64,000 nucleotides of DNA from Pyrenophora tritici-repentis. Its lineage: Eukaryota > Ascomycota > Dothideomycetes > Pleosporales > Pleosporaceae. The notes below the pieces were generated by a model. That model was not told the DNA's origin. It ran no database searches and worked only from the letters and a program-made list of their open reading frames with translations. The stretch covers positions 434,001-498,000 of the forward strand of contig NC_089391.1 in NCBI RefSeq assembly GCF_003171515.1, given 5' to 3'. A program made the translations under genes and the position numbers. Positions 41,690 to 53,100 of this stretch are shown here, piece after piece (position 1 is the first letter of the stretch; each line of letters opens with the position of its first letter).

Positions 41690-41705
41690 ATTAAGAGTCT
41701 CACTG
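41690..41705 (+). promoter_or_regulatory. Cop3 candidate primer-binding site (tRNA-Lys CUU half)
   Basis: ATTAAGAGTCTCACTG is complementary to CAGTGAGACTCTTAAT. GAGACTCTTAAT is the anticodon stem and CUU loop known from eukaryotic tRNA-Lys(CUU). This points to half-tRNA priming with a different tRNA from Cop2. Confidence 0.6.
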
Positions 41706-41734
41706 CCTCTATAAAGAGCAACGAACACGCAATA

Positions 41735-42979
41735 ATGACGATAAACCAGAACCAGAGGGACGCGACAGTTATCCTAACCGACTCGAGCAAATGGATCCCC
41801 TGGTACCGCCAAATCAAGATGCAATGCGAAGCCCTAGAGATCTGGGACATTGTAGATCCAGCGGGCAACACACAGCCTCGTACAAAGCCGACCGAACCTC
41901 TCCCTCCACTCGTATCCGACTATGAACCAGCCGCTGCTCTGAGAAATACATCATCAGCTCCATCCTCCTCTACACGAACCGCGAGAGCCAATGCCCGAGC
42001 GCCTACACAAGATACAGTTGACATAGTCAACCCTGCTGTTCAAACTCCAGCCATACCAGCTCGATACTCAGAACTCTCAGCGGAGGGGAAGGAGGCATAC
42101 GATGGGGACTCAAGGGAATTCAAGATGGTTTTTGAATCATACAAAATACGCGAACGAAACTATCGAGACGAACGCACAAACATTGCGGCAATGATCAGAC
42201 ACCTGAATGCAACAGTTAGCCCACACCTCCAAGTGAGCTGCTTTGAGGAACATGGAACTCTCCGCACCTGGATCACAAACCTCCAGGTAGCAGTTGGAGT
42301 AGACCTCGACGATGAGATCAGAAGGGTACGAGAGAGGTACCACGATTCCTTGAGACCTATGAGAAGCCCGCAAAATTGGGAATCATGGCTCAGCGAATAC
42401 GACCAAGCTGCAACTCGCGCCGAAGCCCTAAAGATAGGGGACGTGATACAAAGCAAGCTGGTTGTGGACGACTTCCTAAAAGCAGTCTCTAAGATTGCCC
42501 CAGCATGGATGGCAACATTCACTGGAGCGGGAAGCGACCGGAACAATATAGAAAGAAGGCAGATGATGAAACTCTTCCGCGAACATATGAGCCTAGCTCA
42601 CCCAACACGAGGCAAATCAAGAAGTGCCTTTATGACGGGTGAAGCAGCCTACGCGGCGAGCGGTGAATCCGACTCGAACACACAGGGGGACGCCTCAAGT
42701 GTGCAAATTAGAGCGCCATCTACCAACCCTAGCCAGGGAAACCAAAGGCAAACAAACAAACGCAAAATGAATGCACCTGGCAACAAGTCCAAGCAATTCC
42801 AGAAAAGGAATACAGCAGAAGCTGGCGATATATGTCCTGCTTGTGAACAACGCCATGACATCAGTAGCTGCTACTATGTCAACCCAACTTTGGAGACCCA
42901 GATTGGTTCAAACCGAACAAACACATCACAAAGCTGGTACAGTACAAACTTCAGCATGATGCAGACTTACAAAGAATAA
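41735..42979 (+). pseudogene. Cop3 gag region
   Basis: Start ATG 41735 (MTINQNQRDATVIL). The product has the usual gag helices (WIPWYRQIKMQCEALEIWDI, SWLSEYDQAATRAEAL) and a Cys/His knuckle CPACEQRHDISSC near residue 370. After about 42890 the native sequence continues in another frame (DWFKPNKHITKLVQYK), so a small indel shifts the frame and the ORF ends prematurely at 42979. Confidence 0.88.
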
Positions 42980-43086
42980 TACAGGAAACAAACCTGGAAA
43001 CGAAGCGACCACGCCTAACTACGGCATCACGATCGATTACACCCTACATCAAGACATCACAAACACCGGACTCAGTCACTGATTGA

Positions 43087-46000
43087 CTAGATGGACGCGA
43101 GATCTCGAGGCTGGACGAGGGCATGATGAAAGCGGCATTCAATGCGAGCAATCAAGGATACCCATTAAAGGATGCATTCATCCTGGATTCTGGCTCGACG
43201 ACGCACATCTGCAACAACCTCTCAAGGCTCGAAGACGTACGCCCGCCTGCGATGGGAGATTACATTTGGGCTGGCAACTCAAGGGTTTGGATACAAGGAT
43301 ACGGAGCAGTCAAGGTGACGGCAGAGGGGGCTCAGGGCAAACAAATTCTACACCTAAGCAATGTTGCCTGGTGCCCAGACTTCCTCTGCAGCCTCGTATC
43401 ATTCAGGCTGCTCCGAAGACAAGGTATATGGTGGGACAATCGAGGAGACCCGACAAGCCTACGACGATGGGATGGTTCAACCATTGCCACCTTATCGGAA
43501 CACTATGGGCAATGGGTTATCGAGCCACCTACTACATCAACTTCAGCCTTTCATGTGCGTATGAATCGAGCCAAACGATCACCACAAAAGGCTACTGCCA
43601 TACTATGGCACAAACGACTCGGACATCCCGGGCCATCCGCGATCGAGCACCTCGTGCAGCAATCTGAGGGGGTGAGGATCAAGGGCATCACCACCGTGGA
43701 GTGTGACGCCTGCGGCAGGTCAAAATCGAAACGACAAATACGCAGGACGCCTAGACTGAACGACGAAGGGCCAGGTGAAAGGGTAGCCATCGACTTCCAT
43801 GAGTATGAGGACGGCAGTTTCACCAAGGAGAAGAGCCAAATGCTGATCACTTGCCGACGGTCCCGATACACATGGGACTTCTACTTCAAGGACAACAGAC
43901 CGGCTCGCTCAATCATTCGCCTCCTAGGCCTCTTCGTCCAGTTCATGAAGAAACAATTCAACATCACAGTCAAAGTCATCGAGACTGACAACGAGATCGT
44001 TACCGTCAAACAAGAGGTCGAAAAATGGTGCACGTCCCTATCAATCAAACTCGAGCCCTCCGCTCCAGATACTCAAGCTCAAAACGGAGGAGCTGAGCGC
44101 TCAGGGGGTGTTATAAAAGAAAAGGCACGCGCAATTCGACTGGATGCAAACCTTCCATGGGAACTCTGGCCAGAAACTACCAGAGCGGCGGTATACCTAT
44201 ACAATCGAACGCCAAATTACCCAAACAATTGGAAGACACCATACGAAATATTCTATACACACGCAGCTGCCATGAACGGCATAGTCACCGGACCTCGAAA
44301 ACCAAATCAAGCTCACCTAAAAGCATATGGGTGTAAGGCTTTCGCAATGACAGACGACACCCACAGAGGAAAGTCCAGGCTACAGAGACTAGATCCGAAG
44401 GCCTGGATTGGATACCTAGTGGGATACCAGTCGACGAACATTTACCGCATATGGATCCCATCTATGGCAAAGGTAATCAGCACTCGCGACGTAGTGTTTG
44501 ACGAAGAAACAATCTTCAATGGCAAGACTGAGGACCTGATGGACAATCTCATGCACAACACCCTAGAGGAAATCGCAACGTGGGTGAGAACAGTCGAACT
44601 CCCAGGTACTCAGAGCCAACAAGCAGAAACCGAGACGTTCTACGAGGACGATACGACGCAGGAAGAGAGCCCGCGCACTCAGAAAACCAGATACCACCAA
44701 GGAAGGAAGGTGGTAGAGGCATATCTAACCCCGCCACCAACTCCTCCACCTGTGGCCTTGCTAGTTCAAGGAGAGGTGAACAACGAGGATATGACGAACA
44801 TGTCCAACCAATCAACATCAATGACCAGTCCATGGGCAGCCGCATTCATGGCCGGCACCGAATCAGGACACATTGGTCAACACGAAGGAAAGTCAATCGA
44901 CAAGGCTCAGGTGAAGAGACTACTATCCAAGGGAATCAAGCCCCATCGTAACCAGCTACCGCCACTCCCAACAGCATACTCAAAGCTGGAAGACCATCCA
45001 CTATACGAAATGTTCAAGGAAGCAGAAAAGACACACCTTCGGAGTCACCAACAAATGAAGTCATGGACTGAGGTCCAAGCATCACCAGTCAAACGAGCAG
45101 GGCACCAGATCCTAGACTGTATGTGGGTATACACCTACAAACTCGACAAGCATCACCGCCTCATCAAATGCAAGGCAAGATTGGTAGTAAGGGGAGACCA
45201 ACAACGCAACATCACCTCCCAAGACACATACGCAGCAACATTGGCAGGACGCTCATTCAGAATGCTTATGGCAATCGCCGCCAAATACGATCTTGAGCTG
45301 AAACAATACGACGTCACTAATGCTTTTGTGCATGCTGCAATCGACAGAGAAATATACATGAGGATGCCAAAAGGATATCAGAAGCCTGGCACTCTACTCA
45401 AAGTGCAAAAGGCACTCTACGGGCTCCGGATCTCACCATTACTGTGGCAGAAAGAATTCACCGCAACTCTTGCTTCGATAGGGTTTCAACAAATACCACA
45501 GGAGCCATGCTGCATGATCAAAGACGGAGTTATCATCTTCTTCTATGTGGACGACATCATCGTTGCGTACCGTTCAAAGCAAGAATCAGAGGCCATGAAG
45601 GCCATCAACTGGATCCAAGAAAAATACGCTTGTACGGGAGGAGACAACTTACAGTGGTTTCTCGGTGTAGAGGTTATGCGCAATCGCAAGCAGAAGACCA
45701 TACAGCTATCTCAAGCTGCATACGTCGACAAAATCAGTCAACTCATCAACCACCAAAATGTAAGGCATGATACGCCAATGTCAGGCATCGAACTCCGACC
45801 ACGAGAAGGACTCGCAGCACCAGCTGAAGTCAACAAGTACCAACGCAAGATTGGATCGCTTCTATTCGCTGCAGTCACAACAAGACCCGACATAGCCTTT
45901 GCAACATCACGACTTGCTCGCTTCCTAATCAATCCAAGTACAGAACACCAAGACGCTGCAGACCGTGTGCTCCTGTATCTCAAGAAAACAGAATCCCTAG

Positions 46001-46242
46001 CCCTCGAACTCGGTAGAGGCGATGGCCTCGAGGTAGCAAGTGACGCGTCGTTTGCAGACAACACACTGGATAGGAAAAGCTCGCAGGGATACGCAATCAA
46101 GCTGTTCGGAGGACTCATCGCCTGGAGAGCAAGCAAGCAAGATACTGTGACAACATCAACAACAGAAGCAGAGCTGCTTGCCCTATCACAAGTTGCTAAG
46201 GAGGCAATCTTAACGTCGCGGTTGTTAAAAGAGCTTCAGTAA
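43087..46242 (+). pseudogene. Cop3 pol region: protease-integrase-RT-RNase H
   Basis: Open from after a TGA at 43084-43086, which lies in the same frame as the shifted gag tail. Domains: protease ILDSGSTTHICN; pre-integrase LWHKRLGHPG...CDACGRSK; integrase with Asp in VAIDFHEY, Asp in IETDNEIV and Glu in NGGAERSGG; reverse transcriptase with FFYVDDIIVAY; RNase H with ASDASFADN and TTEAELLAL. It ends LLKELQ-stop at 46242. The expected next piece, which holds the last RNase H aspartate (D-N...Q-T), is missing through a deletion that also changes frame. Confidence 0.92.
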
Positions 46243-46508
46243 ATGAAGACGTTGCCAAATTGCAAACAAAGCTTCGGCACGTTGACATACACAATCACTG
46301 GCTACGACAGGAGGTTACCCGAAAGGTGATCAAGGTAGAGTATGTGCCGTCTGACAACATGATCGCAGACGGGTTCACAAAGCCACTGCCAGCCAATAAA
46401 TGGGCCAGGTTCCTTGATCAACTGGGACTCGTCGAGCGCGAAGAAGCCCCGCTCAGAGAGATTGAGCTCAAGGAGGTGCAAGAGCAACTGGAAGGCCTCA
46501 TTATGTAG
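46243..46508 (+). pseudogene. Cop3 RNase H tail, out of frame
   Basis: In the +2 frame the sequence continues VNEDVAKLQTKLRHVDIHNH...WLRQEV and EYVPSDNMIADGFTKPLP, the usual end of Copia RNase H. About 20 codons are missing between this and LLKELQ compared with Cop2, including the conserved Asp of the WCDN motif. Confidence 0.85.
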
Positions 46509-46562
46509 GATCGATCAACCAGTTTATGCAGCTTGCAATATGCCTTCCAAGCTGAGGGGGTG

Positions 46563-46727
46563 TGTCAGATAGCAGGCGTGTCGAGCCGAAAGTGCCGACA
46601 CCGCTAGCTAATAACGGGTTAGCGTCTTAGCAGAACAAAACTCTCAGCGCGCACCTTAGAACAGAGACAAGAACAAATAAATCATAAACATCCATCACTT
46701 TTGTGCAATATCTTATCTGATCTGACA
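46563..46727 (+). repeat. Cop3 3' LTR
   Basis: 165 bp, identical by eye to 41525-41689, followed by the TSD copy ACAAG. Confidence 0.93.
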
Positions 46728-47005
46728 ACAAGATTGAGTAGGTGATGAAGAGGATCTCTGGGTTGAACTTAAACGTAGCGGTTATAATATCTTGAGTAAT
46801 GGCGTCAGGCCCTGGTGTACTACTTTTAACTTTACTAGAACAGGCTTGTTCTAGTTCAGAAATTGATAGTTGCGGCCAGTCCCAAATGCTCTCTTGATAG
46901 TTTAGAAAGCTTGGTAGTTCTGCTGTTGGAGGAGGAGGGAAAAGTGCTTTTCTAAAGGCCTTGCACTTTCCTTTGAATGTTTTCTCTAGTATCTCTCCAT
47001 GGATA
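46728..47005 (-). pseudogene. LINE (-) ORF2 middle fragment
   Basis: The minus strand reads HGEILEKTFKGKCKAFRKAL...SSTPGPDAITQDIITATF, the segment before the reverse transcriptase fingers. It is bordered by the pogo TA target (47004-47005) and by the Cop3 TSD. Confidence 0.88.
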
Positions 47006-48858
47006 ACATGTTTTATAAGCGAGCCGCCAGTACAAGCGAGCCGCCACCTAACCAAACTTTTGCAACTTCAAAGCGACGCATCTCAACAACGCGATAATAC
47101 TATTGCTAGATATTGATACAGTAGATTACTCTATATTGATCGTATTAGTGTTGCATATGCGTGAGTTGTGCCCAGTCTCCTTGCACCTGGTGCAGCGCCT
47201 TTGAGCCCGCTGGCTGAGGCCTGATCGCGCTCCTCCTTGACGCTCTTCATGAGCAATCTGCTGGTCAGCCTCATTTTGAGCCAGTATATCCTCTCCAGCT
47301 CCCTTTGTGAGTACTCCATGCTTCTGTATACGCCTTTTAGAGCGCTGCCTACGCGCTGAGGCTGCGCTGTTGGCCTTCTCAAGACTAGAGATCCGATCGC
47401 GCATCAGCTTAGCAGACAGCATCATCACCTCAGCGCCCTTCTTTAGCTGGTCAATCGCCTCAATGATCGAAGCTAGTGATAAGCTCTTACGCTGGCGCAC
47501 GCGCCTACATATAAGGCTTAACTGAGCCTCAAGCTCACGCGCGTTGCTTGGTGTTTGAGCTACCCAGGGAGCCTCTGGTAGAGCAGCTGCTGGAGGAGTA
47601 GGTGTACGCAGCTGTACATCTACCTTTGATAGAACAGCCTCTAGTTATAGAGGAACAAGGCCTGCGCCGCGGAAGGCTGAGCAGATGTTGGCTGGCGTGA
47701 ACGCTCGATCAAACGCAGCCTTAAACGCTGGCAGAAACTCTAGCTTAGTGATGTGGTTGATGTGGTTGCGCATGAGGCTCTCCACCTTATGGCTGTACGC
47801 GCGCTTCAATTGCGAGAAGCAGCTAACATTAAGTGGCTAGAGTAGGTGAGATGAGTGAGGAGGCATACAGAGCGTATAGATATTGTTCTCCTTGCAGAGC
47901 TCCTGGAACTCTAGAGACTAGTGGCTCCTATGGCCATCAATAATAAGCAGGCGACGCGCGCCTATAGTACGAGCCTGCGTGTGAGCGTTGAAGTGCTTTA
48001 GCCACTCAACTCCAAGCTCATTATTCGTCCAGCCATTGTCGCTGACTGCGATCGCCTAGTCGCGTAGGATATCCTCCTTATACTAGGCTGATAGGTGGTA
48101 CTGGCCAGCGAAGATAAGGAATAGTAGCACTGACCAGCCAGCAGCGCTGATGGCAGCGATCAGCGTTACCCACTCGCGATTGCCTAGCTAAATACTCTTT
48201 GGCCTGCCTCTTCTCTCTGATCCTGTTATAACTAGCTGCGTTGTAATCTTGCCTATTATAAAGCCAGCTTTATCAAAGTTGTATGTGTCCTCATCGCAGA
48301 TACCAAGCTTAGTCTTTGTCTCTTCTACTAGCTTAAACCAGCGTTGGATAAGGGCTAGATTCTCACAGAGAGCTCTCTGCCTATCGTACGCTCGGTTAAA
48401 ACACGTCCGAAGGCTATCTGTACGCTTGACAAAGTTGCGCGGCCAGTGGATGCCAACCAGGCTAGCGCCGCGCGCAGCCATCAGCTTATCAGCCATATCT
48501 CGTACATCAACGTAGGTAGGCTCAAATCCACGTAGACCTAGGTGAAGGATATAGCTAATAATCACCTCCTCTTCTCTCTGGGTAAGCTTCCTTGAGTTGG
48601 GCTGGCAATCGCGTCGTGCAGGTATACCAGCGCGTCGGTTACGTAGTGTCGTACGTGGGACATTATATATAGCTGCAGCAGTAGAAGCACTATTAATTTG
48701 ATGCGCATTAATAGAAGAGATAGCAAGCTGTATATCTGCTTCATTTGAAGCTAATTGAGGCGCGCTGCGTAGAGCCATTGTATGTTAAGATAGGAGAGGT
48801 GTAGAAAGTTGGTTAGGTGGCGGCTCGCTTGTACTGGCGGCTCGCTTATAAAACATGT
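47006..48858 (-). mobile_element. Pogo/Fot1-type DNA transposon, degenerate
   Basis: An 1,853 bp element with inverted ends of about 46 bp, starting ACATGTTTTATAAGCGAGCC and containing the direct motif AGCGAGCCGCC twice. TA flanks both ends (47004-47005, 48859-48860). Removing it plus one TA restores the LINE frame. A second, shorter relative with similar GGGCGAGCCGCC repeats is at 59986. Confidence 0.9.
47126..48778 (-). pseudogene. Pogo/Fot1 transposase with in-frame stops
   Basis: From ATG 48778 (MALRSAPQLASNEADIQ) a single frame encodes an HTH psq-type domain (STAAAIYNVPRTTLRNR) and a CENP-B-type HTH (KLTQREEEVIISYIL). The DDE domain follows (TYNFDKAGFIIG; VSDNGWTNNELGVEWL; LIIDGHRSH), then a C-terminal zinc knuckle CTRCKETGHNSRIC. 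Six internal stops lie in this frame: TAG at 48188, 48083, 48056, 47918, 47837, and TAA at 47645. One replaces the Gln of the conserved HSSHLLQPL motif, consistent with CAG to TAG. No frameshift is needed. Confidence 0.9.
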
Positions 48859-49504
48859 TAGGTGGAATCTTTTCGACCTTTTGATCCTTTGTGTATGCCA
48901 TAGCTTTGTAGATAGACTGTGGGGTTTCTTGTTCTAGAAAGCTATTCCAATGTCTCTTCTTGGCATCCTTGATTGCTCTTGCGTAGGTGTTCCGCGCTAT
49001 TAAGAAGTCTTTCTTGAATAGATATGCCTCTTGGATGGGCAACTGTTGCAATTGTTGTGTGTAGACTCTTTGGCAGTGAGTAAGCTCTCTTCTTAGCTTA
49101 GTAAGCTCCTGGTTCCACCAGGGTTTTGGTTTAGGACCTAGTTTGACTTTTGGGATTGCTTTGTCAGCTGCTAGTTGGATGACTTGCGTAATTGCTTCCC
49201 CTATCTCCTCTAGTTTGCTTTGAAGCTCCTGGTCCTCTTCTAGAATTAGATTCTTGCAATCTTGTTTCCTAGGGTCGTTTATCTCGCTTATGTGCTGTAG
49301 CGTGATGTTGTTTTGAATAGCCTCGTTTAGGGTTTTTTGAAAAAGTGGCCAATCCGCCTTTTTTGTGTTAAACTTGCGTTGGTTTATTGGATTGTCTACT
49401 TGGTCGGTGTCTGATCGAATTGAGAAGAGTAGGCCGTAGTGGTCAGATCCAGTCTCTGTAGTGACTTGCCAGTCAATAGCTTTGTCAGCTAGGTCTGGGG
49501 TAAA
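48859..49504 (-). pseudogene. LINE (-) ORF2 fragment between endonuclease and RT
   Basis: Minus-strand frame: RFTPDLADKAIDWQVTTETG, SDHYGLLFSI, then the linker KPWWNQELTKLRRELTHCQR and QSIYKAMAYTKDQKVEKIPP, ending at the pogo insertion. It begins abruptly at 49504, losing nearly all of the endonuclease. Confidence 0.88.
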
Positions 49505-49629
49505 GCGCAAGAGCTTAGGTATACCTTCGTAGCACCTATGTTCGTAGATATCAATTAGAACCACCGAACAGAATGCATTCCTAGTTATCGTTATTTCCCT
49601 TTACGCACTTAGTGCAAAGCCAACCAACA
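49505..49629 (+). repeat. Cop4 5' LTR, truncated
   Basis: Corresponds to 55607-55731. It starts GCGCAAGAGC at the LINE junction and ends CAACCAACA, followed by CTGATCAGTGATTGC (49630-49644), the same 15 bases that follow the Cop1 5' LTR. Confidence 0.9.
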
Positions 49630-49682
49630 CTGATCAGTGATTGCTTAGGCGATCACAGACAGCAAGGAAGAAGAGACAGACA

Positions 49683-50122
49683 GTTGAAATCCCGACGCGA
49701 GAAGTCTCGGGATGATACCTATGTGCTAAGAACAGAGCGAGGCAGAGATAACGCATAGCGATCAAAACCTCCCTCTAAGCTGCTAATCCAGGCCGAAGCT
49801 CGATTACAGCGCGTCAGCAACGCACAAAGACACTGTTGAAATCCCGACGCGAGAAGTCTCGGGACGACTACAGCGCGTCAGCAGCGCAGAGCGACAGACT
49901 GTCGATATCCCGACGCGAGAAGTCTCGGGACGACTACAGTGCGTCAGCAACGCGTAGCGATTCCGTACGAGCGTCCTCGGACGATCCTATCACGTACAAC
50001 ACGACAAGCGCTGGAAACGACTAGCCAGCGAGGCAACGCGTCAGCAACGCATAGCGATTCCGTACGAGCGCCCTTGGACGATCCGATCACGTACACACAC
50101 CACAAGCGCTGGAAACGACCAA
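49683..50122 (+). promoter_or_regulatory. Cop4 leader with repeated hairpin modules
   Basis: The untranslated leader contains CCCGACGCGAGAAGTCTCGG three times (49691-49711, 49843-49863, 49909-49929). Each can fold as CCCGA/TCGGG or as CGAG-AAGT-CTCG. Then a ~77 bp unit (GCGATTCCGTACGAGCG... AAGCGCTGGAAACGAC) occurs twice (about 49946-50022, 50044-50119). Cop1 lacks these. A role in RNA packaging or translation is possible but is inference. Confidence 0.75.
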
Positions 50123-50170
50123 CCAGCTAGACAAACATAGACAACGCGTCAATAAACACACGCCAGCACG

Positions 50171-53100
50171 ATGGCAGACAGCGAGAGCAACTCTAGCAAC
50201 ATCGACGTTGCTGTTCAAGAGCAACTGCTTAACGCCCCATCCGAGCGCAACATAAGCAAACGATTAGAAGCTGCTTCACTATGGGCTAAGTTCACTGCTG
50301 AGCACCTCATGCGACACTGTCCATACACAGTTGCGTTTGACTGTATCAACACATCTCTCTGGGGTATACCTGCACCAGAGGATGCAGACGAAACACACGC
50401 AACAACCTGGGTTGCTAAGACTGTCCATGACTACCATGTAGGAATGGCCTGGGATGAGACTCTATACTTCGACTACCAATGGGACTTTGAAGGATGGACA
50501 AGAGAGTTGTTCCAGAAGGTTGAGCGTAATACGCTAAGGTCTCTTAAGACGGTGTTACGCTATAGAGGAGTCTACACAGGCAACCTTCGCGCTAGAGTAG
50601 TTGATTCTCTCTTTGACTTACTAGGTGGAGAGAACCCTCCTGAATGGGATCCTGTGGAGTTCAAAGTTACGAAGTTTGACGAGCGTTCTGAGGCATACCA
50701 GCGTCAGCAGAACTCACGGCAGGCAGCTCCTGCAGACAGACAACAGGTGCAGCCAAGAGAGCAGCAACCGCAAGCGCCGCCGCAATCGCAGTTACAGCTA
50801 CAGTCGCAGCTACTGCCGCAGCTACAGCGACCGTTACCGGGCGAGCAACAAGGCGACCGAAGAGGCAATCGACAAAGCGAGCAACAAGACGATCGACAAG
50901 GCGACCAACAAGATAGTCGACAAGGCGAGCAGTATAGAGCGAGACAAGGCGTTCGAAGCCACCCGCAATATCAAGAGCTACAACAACCGCCCTACGCGAT
51001 CAATGCCTATGCAGGACCACAGCCTCGACAAACGGAGCAGGCTATGCAACCACAACAATGGTACCCGCAGACACAGACACGACCCCCAGCGACCGCATAC
51101 CGCGAGGTGACACCTTTCCCTCAGCAACCTACAAACCGAGTACCTGACAGACCCCTTGGCCTACCACATGACCCGTACAAGACGCTACCGCCGCGATGGT
51201 CTCGCAACGATCGGCTCGAAGCCAATACGATCACGCAGTTCTCTAAGCTATGGGACAATAGCAACAAGTATACAGGGAATGCGTACGATCTCCTAGACGA
51301 TAAGATTAAGATCTTCTTCAGCATCTGCTGGCAGGTAGATATCCAGGAGGAGCAGTTTCACGCAGTGTTTCCCCGTATCCTTACCGGGCGTGCAGAGACG
51401 TTCTACATACAGGTTGTAGAGAGCGATGATAGCTTTGCTGATGCGTACATGGCAATCAAAAACCACTTCGACCATGACGTCCATCACCAGCACTACTACA
51501 CAGACTGGACGACTACAACCTTCGCTCGCACCCGCGCAGAGAACCCTGATAAGGGACTACACGAGGTTCTGCAGATCCTGCTTGACAAGCTGCAGCTATG
51601 CCAGCGTGCCCTTGGCAAGAACTTTGAGGGTGAGGATGCCCTCCGCACTACGGTCATCAATGCCTGCCGAGGAGTACCAGAACTTGAGATGGCACTGTTC
51701 AAGCCAGCCACAATCTGTGAAGGACTCTTCTCAGATCTACGATCCGCAGTGGAAACACACCTAGCACGGCAACACACCGCCCAGTTGGTCACAGAAGATC
51801 AATACTACCTAGACCGCCGATACAACGGCAATGGAAGGATCCGAGGTGGATCTCGAGGTGGAGGAGGATTCAGAGGCGGATCCAGAGGAGCATACCGAGA
51901 AGGCGAGCAGCGCGACGACAACGGACGAGGATTCAAGCCACGTTGGAGGAAGAAATGCTTTGTTTGCCGGAAGGAAGGATGCTGGTCTACCAACCACACA
52001 GATAAAGAGCGCAAAGATGCCCGTGCGCAGTTCTTCTCTACGCTATACTTTACAGGTGCACAGCCCCCTGAGGACTTCTCCGTACATCTTGCAGAATACG
52101 AAGGGATCGAGCACACCAGCCAGTACAGTCAGAGAGGCTGGAGAGAGGAGGAAGACTGCGAGGATGACGAGGATGACGACGTCGCGGAAGCACATTCTGA
52201 ACACCAGTTCTTCAAGGAGCAATGCCTTGCAGACCAGGCGTTCTTGCATCATATCTCGGGCGACGACATATACAGCCGAGACGCGCCGTCAGCACCAGCA
52301 TCGCAGTTCCTGCTTGAGGACCGCTACACACGATCTGTGTACCAAGGAATCCTACCAGATACAGGCGCTGCAAACGTATCCACGGTCGGCAAGGAGCAAT
52401 ACCTCGCACTTACGAGAGAAGATCCGACGGTTAAGTTAGACACATCTACAGCAGGGAAAGCGTCTATTAAATTCGGAAAAGGCGAGGCTACAGCGTCGAT
52501 TGGCACCGTGCAGGTCTCTACGGAGATCGGAAAAATCAACTTCGAAGTGCTCGAGGCGCCTACGCCGTTCTTGCTATGCCTTGCAGACATGGACCGCTTA
52601 AAGGTATACTTCAACAATACGACAGACGAGCTGGTTCAGGATGACGTACACATCCCGGTGATTCGCAAATGGGGACATCCTTGGTTCCATCTAAACAAGA
52701 GAGAGAGAGCAACTATGTTCCTAACGGAGACAGAATTGCGACGGCTCCATCGACGGTTTGGACACCCAGCTGTTACGCGACTAGTCAAACTCTTAAAGGA
52801 TGCTGGCCATAACGACTTCGAAGAAAGAACCCTAGAAGAAGTCACTAAGTTCTGCCACCACTGCCAGCTCCACAGCTCCGCGCCGCGCCGATTCAAATTC
52901 ACTCTTAAGGATGATCACCACTTCAACTATGAGATCCTGGTGGACGTAATGTACCTAAGCAACAAACCTGTACTGCATGTGGTCGATTCCTCAACAGCGT
53001 TTCAAGGCGCGAGGTTCCTCAGCGCTATCTCAGCTAAAGAAACATGGCAAGCACTGCGGATACTATGGATCGACACCTACCAGGGACCACCCGACATCAT

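Larger units (their letters stand above)
41525..46727 (+). mobile_element. Cop3: complete Ty1/Copia retrotransposon, disabled
   Basis: A 5,203 bp element with 165 bp LTRs that look identical, and a perfect TSD ACAAG (41520-41524, 46728-46732). The purine tract AGCTGAGGGGGTG precedes the 3' LTR. The identical LTRs say recent insertion, but the polyprotein is broken in three places. It lies in the LINE (-) reverse transcriptase. Confidence 0.95.
40439..49504 (-). mobile_element. LINE copy (-), split by Cop3 and pogo
   Basis: Three segments (48859-49504, 46728-47005, 40439-41524) join into one LINE ORF2 when the two inserted elements and one copy of each TSD are removed. The first join restores ...KIPP-HGE..., the second ...TYSILFNYGYHPRCW.... 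The relation to the + LINE is clear but not close. The 5' half (endonuclease) is missing at 49504, where a truncated Cop4 LTR starts; the 3' part is missing at 40439, where hAT-3 starts. Confidence 0.88.
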
